A stretch of DNA of 64,000 bases from Clostridiales bacterium NK3B98. GTDB lineage: Bacteria; Bacillota; Clostridia; Oscillospirales; Oscillospiraceae. The DNA lies in NCBI GenBank assembly GCA_000421005.1, contig ATWA01000008.1, positions 18,935 through 82,934 of the forward strand, given 5' to 3'. The notes beneath the pieces are model-generated. The model ran no database searches and was not told the origin of the DNA. It saw only the letters and a list, made by a program, of their open reading frames with translations. Shown here one piece after another: positions 58,849-64,000 of this stretch; position 1 is the stretch's first letter, and every line of letters begins with the position of its first letter. Both the position numbers and the translations under genes were made by a program.

Positions 58849-60393
58849 ATGGTACCGATTTTTGTTGCTGTGATACTGGCTGTTGTCGCCGCCGCCATTG
58901 GCGTGGGCGCAGGCATTCAGGTGCGCAAAAGCACCGCTGAGCGGGAAATCGGCTCTGCGGAAGAAGAAGCCACCCGCATTGTCAACGCCGCCATCAAGGA
59001 TGCGGAGAACAAACAGCGTGAGGCACTGATGGAAGCCCGTGAGGAGATCCACAAGGAGCGCAACGACTTTGAGCGTGAGGTCAAGGAGCAGCGTGCTGAT
59101 TTGACCAAGCAGGAGCGCCGGCTGCAATCCAAGGAAGAGAATCTGGATCGCAAGACGGAGCAGATGGAAAAGCGTGAGGAAAAGCTGCAAAGCAAGCTTG
59201 CCGCCGCCGACCAGACCCGGGAAGAGGCAGAAGCCCTGAAGCGGAGCCAGATGGAGATGCTGGAACGCATTTCCGGCTTCTCCGTTGAGGAAGCCAAAAA
59301 CTACCTGATCCAGCAGGTGCAGGACGAGGTCACCCACGAGGAGGCCGTCCGTATCAAGGAGATTAAAGCCAAGTTTAAGGACGAGGCGGACACCTACGCC
59401 CGCAACACCATTGCCCTTGCCATCCAGCGCTGCGCCGCAGATCAGGTGGCAGAGGTGGCAGTTTCGGTGGTGCCGCTGCCCAACGACGAAATCAAGGGAC
59501 GTATCATCGGCCGGGAAGGCCGGAATATCCGCACGCTGGAGACCCTCACCGGCGCGGAGCTGATTATCGACGATACTCCCGAAGCCATCACCATTTCCTG
59601 CTTTGACCCGGTGCGCCGGGAGATCACCCGCATTGCGCTGGAACGGCTCATCGCCGACGGCCGCATCCATCCCACCCGGATCGAGGAGATGGTGGAAAAG
59701 GCCAAGCGCGAGGTGGAGTCCATCATCAAGGCAGAGGGCGAACGCGCCATTCTGGAAACCAACATCCACAACATCCACCCTGAGCTGATCCGTCTGCTGG
59801 GCCGGATGCACTACCGTACCAGCTACGGTCAGAACGTGCTCAACCACTGCATCGAGGTGTCCCATATCGCCGGTCTGCTGGCCGCCGAGATCGGGGCGGA
59901 CGTGAATCAGGCCAAGCGTGCCGGACTGCTCCACGACATCGGCAAGAGCGTGGACCACGAGATCGAAGGCTCTCACGTCCAGATCGGCGTGGATCTGGCT
60001 CGCCGGTACAAGGAGAACGAGCAGATCGTTCACGCCATTGCCGCCCACCACAACGATGTGGAGCCTCAGACGGTGGTCGCCTGTCTGGTACAGGCCGCCG
60101 ACGCCATTTCCGCCGCCCGTCCCGGCGCCCGCCGTGAGAATGTGGAGAACTACATCAAGCGGCTGGAGCGGCTGGAGGAGATCTCTTCCAGCTTCAAGGG
60201 TGTGGACAAGGCCTATGCCATTCAGGCAGGCCGGGAGATCCGCATTATGGTCAAGCCGGAGATCATCAGCGAGGATCAGATGGTCATTCTCGCCCGGGAT
60301 ATCGCCAAGCAGATCGAGGAGACTATGGAGTACCCCGGTCAGATCAAGGTGAACCTGATCCGGGAGACCAAAGCCATTGATTACGCCAAGTAA
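58849..60393 (+). CDS. rny: Ribonuclease Y
   Basis: A membrane-bound endoribonuclease that starts decay of many mRNAs in Firmicutes. The 514-residue protein has an N-terminal membrane helix (residues 4-22) and a long coiled coil (about 28-190). A KH domain includes [17 protein letters not shown]. The HD domain has [12 protein letters not shown] and AHHNDVEPQ. Length and layout are standard. The ATG follows AAGGAGGTG. The gene is closed by a strong terminator. Its pairing with spoIIP is divergent. Confidence 0.96.
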   Translation: MVPIFVAVILAVVAAAIGVGAGIQVRKSTAEREIGSAEEEATRIVNAAIKDAENKQREALMEAREEIHKERNDFEREVKEQRADLTKQERRLQSKEENLDRKTEQMEKREEKLQSKLAAADQTREEAEALKRSQMEMLERISGFSVEEAKNYLIQQVQDEVTHEEAVRIKEIKAKFKDEADTYARNTIALAIQRCAADQVAEVAVSVVPLPNDEIKGRIIGREGRNIRTLETLTGAELIIDDTPEAITISCFDPVRREITRIALERLIADGRIHPTRIEEMVEKAKREVESIIKAEGERAILETNIHNIHPELIRLLGRMHYRTSYGQNVLNHCIEVSHIAGLLAAEIGADVNQAKRAGLLHDIGKSVDHEIEGSHVQIGVDLARRYKENEQIVHAIAAHHNDVEPQTVVACLVQAADAISAARPGARRENVENYIKRLERLEEISSSFKGVDKAYAIQAGREIRIMVKPEIISEDQMVILARDIAKQIEETMEYPGQIKVNLIRETKAIDYAK

Positions 60394-60398
60394 ACACC

Positions 60399-60440
60399 AA
60401 AGCGCTGACTCGAAGCGATTCGAGCCAGCGCTTTTCATTT
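60399..60440 (+). terminator. Rho-independent terminator after rny
   Basis: Long stem: nine bases at 60399-60407 pair near the 3' end of the repeat, with a second six-base helix around a 4-base loop, followed by a short T-rich tail. Confidence 0.8.
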
Positions 60441-60605
60441 GCCGGTCAATTTCCGGGCAGAGGGCATATTGTCCCTCCCATTTTGCTGAAAACTCCGGTA
60501 TTTCACATACCCCTCCTCCCCCCATTTTTCCAGAAGATTCACGTGGGGGCGACGTGTCCACGGAAATTTTATCCATTTTGTTCCAGATTGGAACTACTTT
60601 GTATA

Positions 60606-60634
60606 TTGTTTAATTTTCAAATATGTTATACAAT
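60606..60634 (+). promoter_or_regulatory. Promoter for the XRE-receiver gene
   Basis: TTGTTT (60606-60611) and TACAAT (60629-60634) with a 17-base spacer, in an AT-rich stretch about 80 bases before the start. The 60441-60714 gap shows nothing else. Confidence 0.6.
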
Positions 60635-60714
60635 TAACATGATAAAAGCTGGAGTAGGGACGTTGCGTTTTTTGATTGATTCTCCATCCGAGACGGAAAA
60701 GGAGGGTGAAGAAA

Positions 60715-61323
60715 ATGCTTTCCATGGATCACTTCGGTCTGCGGCTGAAAAAGCTGCGGCAGGCAAAGCACATGAGCCGCAGACAGCTTGCAGAGGCGTT
60801 GTATGTCACCCCGTCCACCGTGTCCCGCTGGGAGCTGGGAATGCGTACGCCGGATGTAGAGACGCTTGTTCGTCTGGCACGCTGTCTGAGCGTCTCTCCC
60901 GCCGAGCTCCTGTCCACCTCCGGCGTGGACGACAACCAGCGCCCCACCGTGATTCTGGTGGATGACGAGCCCATTGTGCTCTCCGGGTGTCTGCTGGAGG
61001 TGCAGGTGGCGCTGCCCATGGCGCAGGTGGAGGGCTTCTCCTCCGCCGAGGACGCGCTGGATTTCGTGCGCAGCCACCGGGTTGACGTGGCTATTCTGGA
61101 TATCGAGCTGGGACATTCCATCGGGCTGACCCTGTGCCGTCAGATGATGAAGCTGCAGCCGGAGCTGAATGTGATTTTTCTCACCGCCTATCCCGAGTAC
61201 GCCATTCAGGCATGGGACACCCTCGCCAGCGGGTTTCTCATCAAGCCCTTGGAACAGGAGCAGATCCGCACCCAAATGGCCGCCCTGCGCCATCCGGTGC
61301 CCGGATTGCTGGTCCAGCCGTAA
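60715..61323 (+). CDS. XRE-type HTH fused to a response-regulator receiver domain
   Basis: A 202-residue protein with a DNA-binding helix-turn-helix at the N-terminus (about 8-60: LRQAKHMSRRQLAEALYV, TPSTVSRWELGMRTPDVET). A CheY-like receiver domain makes up the rest (about 78-195). The receiver has the acidic pair VDDEP, the phospho-acceptor Asp in AILDIELG (about residue 129), a Thr in FLTAYPEY and Lys in LIKPLEQ, so phosphorylation looks possible. The domain order is the reverse of normal response regulators. No histidine kinase is nearby. The start at 60715 follows AAGGAGGGTG. Confidence 0.82.
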   Translation: MLSMDHFGLRLKKLRQAKHMSRRQLAEALYVTPSTVSRWELGMRTPDVETLVRLARCLSVSPAELLSTSGVDDNQRPTVILVDDEPIVLSGCLLEVQVALPMAQVEGFSSAEDALDFVRSHRVDVAILDIELGHSIGLTLCRQMMKLQPELNVIFLTAYPEYAIQAWDTLASGFLIKPLEQEQIRTQMAALRHPVPGLLVQP

Positions 61324-61410
61324 GCTGCAGTCAGGGAGTGCTATGAACGAACCGTCCGTCTATTTCCGTGCGCCGAAGACTGATTTTATTTGATGATGGA
61401 GGGAATGTGT

Positions 61411-61719
61411 ATGATTGATGAGAAGACCATCGTTCGAATGAAAACCATGCTGCCCCTGCTCAACGAGAAGCAGCGGCGGCTGTATCTGGCGGCAGAGGCA
61501 AACAGTCTGGGGTGGGGCGGCGTGAGCCAGATCAGCAAGGCCTTAAACGTGTCCCGGAGCATGATCTACGCAGGTATGCGGGATCTGGAAAGCGGTGATA
61601 CCACACTGCTGAATCCCGAGTCGCCGGTGCGCCGCAAGGGCGGCGGCCGCAAGCCCGGCCTTCGCAAACAGGAAGTAACATCCGAAGAGACGCAAGAGAC
61701 ACCAGAAACACAGGAATAA
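61411..61719 (+). CDS. ISAzo13-type transposase N-terminal domain, truncated or repurposed
   Basis: A 102-residue protein. MLPLLNEKQRRLYLAAEANS, then GWGGVSQISKALNVSRSMIY and RRKGGGRKPG, match the DNA-binding N-terminus of ISAzo13-family transposases. Those are about 400 residues long, and the DDE catalytic part is absent; instead a Glu/Thr/Pro-rich tail leads to a proper stop. It has a GGAGGG ribosome site at good spacing and its own terminator, so it may be expressed as a small DNA-binding protein. No terminal inverted repeats are obvious. Confidence 0.65.
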   Translation: MIDEKTIVRMKTMLPLLNEKQRRLYLAAEANSLGWGGVSQISKALNVSRSMIYAGMRDLESGDTTLLNPESPVRRKGGGRKPGLRKQEVTSEETQETPETQE

Positions 61720-61723
61720 TGCC

Positions 61724-61759
61724 AACGCTCCCCGGAACTGCGTTCCGGGGAGCGTTTTT
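61724..61759 (+). terminator. Rho-independent terminator after the ISAzo13-type gene
   Basis: A 15-bp perfect stem (61724-61738 with 61742-61756) followed by T residues. It lies in the convergent gap with the second glgA. Confidence 0.88.
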
Positions 61760-61773
61760 CAGGCGATTGTGGT

Positions 61774-63267
61774 TTATTCCTCTTCCTTCAGAGGCTTCAG
61801 CTTGCGATACAGCTGGCAATACTGTACTGCGGAGGCATCCCAGGACACATCCTTGGCCATGTCACGCTGCACCATCTCGTCCCAGCACCAGCGGTTGGTG
61901 AAGTAGAGGGTCTTGGCCCGGTTGATGGCATCCAGCAGCAGACCGGTCTCATAGCGGTCGAAGGTGAAGCCGTTACCGTCGTTGGTGTAGCGGTTGTAGG
62001 GGATGACGGTATCCTTCAATCCGCCAGTCTCACGGACGATGGGCACGGTGCCGTAGCGCATGGCAATGAGCTGGGTCAGGCCGCAGGGCTCAAACAGGGA
62101 GGGCACCAGCAGTGCGTCGCTGCCGGCGTAGATCTGATGGGCTCTGTTCTCGTCATACATGATGTTGGAGCAGACGCTGCCCTTGTAGGCGCTCTCATAG
62201 TACCGGAAGGAGTTCTCGTACTGAGGATCGCCGGTGCCCAGCACCACTACCTGGGTATTGCCGTCGATGAGGTTGGGGAGAATGGCGTTCACCAAATCCA
62301 GGCCCTTCTGGTCGGTGAGGCGGGAGATCAGGCCGATGACGAACTTGTCCGGGTCTTCGTCCAGTCCCAGCTCCTTTTGCAGAGCCACCTTATTGGCCTT
62401 TTTGCCCTCCAGCACGTTGGTGCTGTCATACTTCTGCGCCAGCCGCTCGTCCGTGGCGGTGTTCCACTGCTCCACGTCGATGCCGTTGACGATGCCGTAC
62501 AGCTTCTTGTTGTGATAGCGGAGGTGTCCGTCCAGACGCTCGCCGTAGAAGGGGGTCTGAATTTCCTTGGAGTAGGTGTCGCTGACAGTGGTGATCATGT
62601 CCGCAAAGGCAAGCCCGCCCTTGAACATATTGGCGTTGCTGTAGCCCTGCTTCAGGTTTTCCTCGTTGAACACATAGTCGGGCAGCCCGGTCCAATACTT
62701 CATGTGTCCAATGTCGTGGATGCCCTGGAAGCGGAGGTTGTGGATGGTCAGCACGCTCTTTGCCGCAGCCACGGGGGTGTTGGAAAACAGGGTGCGCAGA
62801 TACACCGGCACCAGAGCCGCCTGCCAGTCGTGGCAGTGGATGATGTCAGGAATCCACTCCAGATAGTTCAGCGCCGACAGGCAGGCCTTGGAGAACAGGC
62901 AGTACTTGGCCACGTCGTCCCACAGGGTGGTGTAGGGATTGCCGTTGCTGAAGAACTCCTGATTGTCGATGAAGTCATAGACCACGCCGTTCCAGATATA
63001 CTCCATAATGCCCACATAGAAGGCACGTCCATCGGAGCAGAGCTGCATATTGAACTCGCCCCGGTACACCATCTTCTCCTGATACTTCCAGGGGATGCAC
63101 TTATAGCGGGGCACAAACACCCGCACTTCGCAGTTCTGCTCCAGCAGCGCCTTGGGCAGGGCGTACATCACGTCGCCCAGACCGCCAGTCTTGACGAAGG
63201 GATAGCACTCAGAGCCGATAAAGGCGACTTTCAGTCCGGGTTTGGAGACTGTCTTTTCCTCATTCAT
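61774..63267 (-). CDS. glgA: Glycogen synthase, second copy
   Basis: A 497-residue GT5 glycogen synthase, distinct in sequence from the operon copy at 4015-5454. It has the ADP-glucose loop KTGGLGDVMYALPKALLE, HCHDWQAALVPVYL and EPCGLTQLIAMRYGTVPIV. I chose the ATG at 63267, behind AGGAGGTAAAT; the frame runs 31 codons further upstream without support. It stands alone with no other glycogen gene, which suggests separate regulation or a different acceptor. Confidence 0.92.
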   Translation of the reverse strand: MNEEKTVSKPGLKVAFIGSECYPFVKTGGLGDVMYALPKALLEQNCEVRVFVPRYKCIPWKYQEKMVYRGEFNMQLCSDGRAFYVGIMEYIWNGVVYDFIDNQEFFSNGNPYTTLWDDVAKYCLFSKACLSALNYLEWIPDIIHCHDWQAALVPVYLRTLFSNTPVAAAKSVLTIHNLRFQGIHDIGHMKYWTGLPDYVFNEENLKQGYSNANMFKGGLAFADMITTVSDTYSKEIQTPFYGERLDGHLRYHNKKLYGIVNGIDVEQWNTATDERLAQKYDSTNVLEGKKANKVALQKELGLDEDPDKFVIGLISRLTDQKGLDLVNAILPNLIDGNTQVVVLGTGDPQYENSFRYYESAYKGSVCSNIMYDENRAHQIYAGSDALLVPSLFEPCGLTQLIAMRYGTVPIVRETGGLKDTVIPYNRYTNDGNGFTFDRYETGLLLDAINRAKTLYFTNRWCWDEMVQRDMAKDVSWDASAVQYCQLYRKLKPLKEEE

Positions 63268-63400
63268 TGTATTTACCTCCTGAAATAGTGTCCGATCATC
63301 AGAAGCGCAATGCTTCATCTCTATTAGCATAACACATTTCCGGTGTAAAGTCACCAACAAGATGGAAAATTTGCAAAAGTTTTTGTGTGTTGTGGGGAAG

Positions 63401-63443
63401 AAAAAAGAAAACCTCTTCTGCCTTCTCAGACAAAAGAGGTTTT
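63401..63443 (-). terminator. Terminator of a tRNA gene remnant
   Basis: On the minus strand a 10-bp perfect stem (63434-63443 with 63408-63417) is followed by a T run (A's at 63401-63406 on plus). It comes just after the CCA end of the tRNA fragment at 63446-63468, as native tRNA terminators do. Confidence 0.75.
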
Positions 63444-63445
63444 GT

Positions 63446-63468
63446 TGGCAGCGGGAGAAGGATTCGAA
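63446..63468 (-). other. 3' end of a tRNA gene; probable attachment site of an integrated element
   Basis: On the minus strand these 23 bases begin in a tRNA T-loop (TTCGAAT), continue through the 3' half of the T-stem and acceptor, and end in CCA. The 5' half of the T-stem that should lie next to it is absent: the upstream sequence cannot pair. A native-looking terminator follows. tRNA 3' ends are common integration sites, so DNA right of 63468 is probably a mobile element. The next 200 bases (63469-63668) are AT-rich with repeated AAGGGAAAA and no gene I can support. Confidence 0.6.
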
Positions 63469-63668
63469 TTATGGAAAACCAGACTAATGCGTTTGAAAAG
63501 TTTTGAATAATCGTATAATTTGATTTGAATTGATAACAATATTACAGTAAATATTAGGCTGTAATAATAGGTGATAGCCGCTTAAGGGAAAAAATAAGGG
63601 AAAACTTTTTGACTTGCACTGGGACTAAATTCCATTTGCACTAACAGTAGATCGCTTTTTGAGCAATT

Positions 63669-64000
63669 TTACATCTCAGCCTGCGCCGTAATCGCCTCCA
63701 TATTGTCGATGATAAACTGCTGAGCTTGACGGTTATAGGTGACAGCCTGATAAGGGCCATTGTAGCCATCCCTCATCTGCACAGTAATCCCAATGGTATT
63801 TCCCTGTGAAGTTGGACGTCTGCTCTTTCTTCCCGTTTCCGTCAAAACCACTTCTACCATCCCGATGCTGTCCAGCCATTTCAGAATCAAAGAGCCGGAC
63901 AGCTTCTTCATGGATGACGTATCTACTAACGCATTGACTCGGTTTGCGATATGTGTGACCAAAAGCGGCTCGTCAGAGTAATCGAAAGCCTGCAGCGCTT
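63669..64000 (-). CDS. Unrecognised protein, N-terminus beyond the window
   Basis: A minus-strand frame open from the window edge to a TAA at 63669; 109 residues are visible, including FDYSDEPLLVTHIANRVNAL, SLILKWLDSIGMVEVVL and MRDGYNGPYQAVTYNRQAQQ. I do not recognise the family. Its place beside the tRNA remnant suggests it belongs to an integrated element. Confidence 0.55.
   Translation of the reverse strand, partial: ALQAFDYSDEPLLVTHIANRVNALVDTSSMKKLSGSLILKWLDSIGMVEVVLTETGRKSRRPTSQGNTIGITVQMRDGYNGPYQAVTYNRQAQQFIIDNMEAITAQAEM

Noticed and set aside
58792..60576. A 594-codon minus-strand frame over rny
   Set aside because: Shadow of rny.
63421..63500. Complete tRNA gene
   Set aside because: Only the part from the T-loop to CCA is present; the adjoining sequence cannot form the T-stem or the rest of the cloverleaf.

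Overview
The window looks like chromosome from a GC-rich, spore-forming member of the Clostridia, most likely Oscillospiraceae. I infer this from the gene families and their order: a glgC-glgD pair, miaA-hfq, a HlyD-like gene with yggS-sepF-divIVA-ileS, and spoIIP beside rny. No rRNA gene or complete tRNA is present, so the assignment rests on gene content alone.

Layout. 1-5.5 kb: a glycogen operon (glgB, cut by the window start, then glgC, glgD, glgA). 5.5-6.75 kb: rpsF-ssb-rpsR with its own promoter, leader hairpins and terminator. 6.8-14.35 kb: miaA-hfq, a membrane-fusion-type protein, yggS, sepF, divIVA and ileS. From 14.4 kb nearly everything is on the minus strand: a small tyrosine phosphatase, an AT-rich polytopic membrane protein and a GH36 alpha-galactosidase. 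19.0-23.25 kb: type IV pilus platform genes (pseudopilin, pilD, pilM, pilN, pilO) with a promoter. 23.4-24.8 kb: a tandem HD/HD-GYP protein with a rubredoxin-like tail. 24.85-41.25 kb: a minor-pilin operon (PilX-like protein, two small prepilins, a 776-residue GLUG prepilin) ending in a 3,963-residue secreted adhesin, behind a clear promoter. 41.4-52.5 kb: a surface-polysaccharide locus (Wzy/ligase-like protein, priming sugar transferase, DUF4422 protein and four GT2 proteins, two of them fused to a second enzyme). 52.6-57.35 kb: the core pilus operon pilB-pilT-pilC-pilA. 57.4-61.8 kb: spoIIP, rny, an XRE-receiver fusion and a truncated ISAzo13-type protein. 61.8-63.3 kb: a second glgA. 63.4-64 kb: the 3' end of a tRNA gene with its terminator, abutting AT-rich DNA and a partial ORF, which looks like the edge of an integrated element.

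How it fits together. The three pil blocks supply a nearly complete Gram-positive type IV pilus: extension and retraction ATPases, platform PilC, PilMNO, prepilin peptidase, a major pilin and several minor pilins. The giant adhesin has a signal peptide, a von Willebrand A-like domain, Cna-B-like domains and a cysteine-laddered beta-helix, but no LPXTG anchor. As the last gene of the minor-pilin operon it may be a pilus-associated adhesin, analogous to PilY1. The polysaccharide locus sits between two pil blocks and starts just after pilA, so its product could be a capsule or a pilin glycan. Other notable points: pilT and one minor prepilin end at TAG codons followed in frame by family-like or duplicated coding sequence; the visible GlgB lacks two conserved active-site residues; and two hairpins before pilA share an identical loop on different stems.
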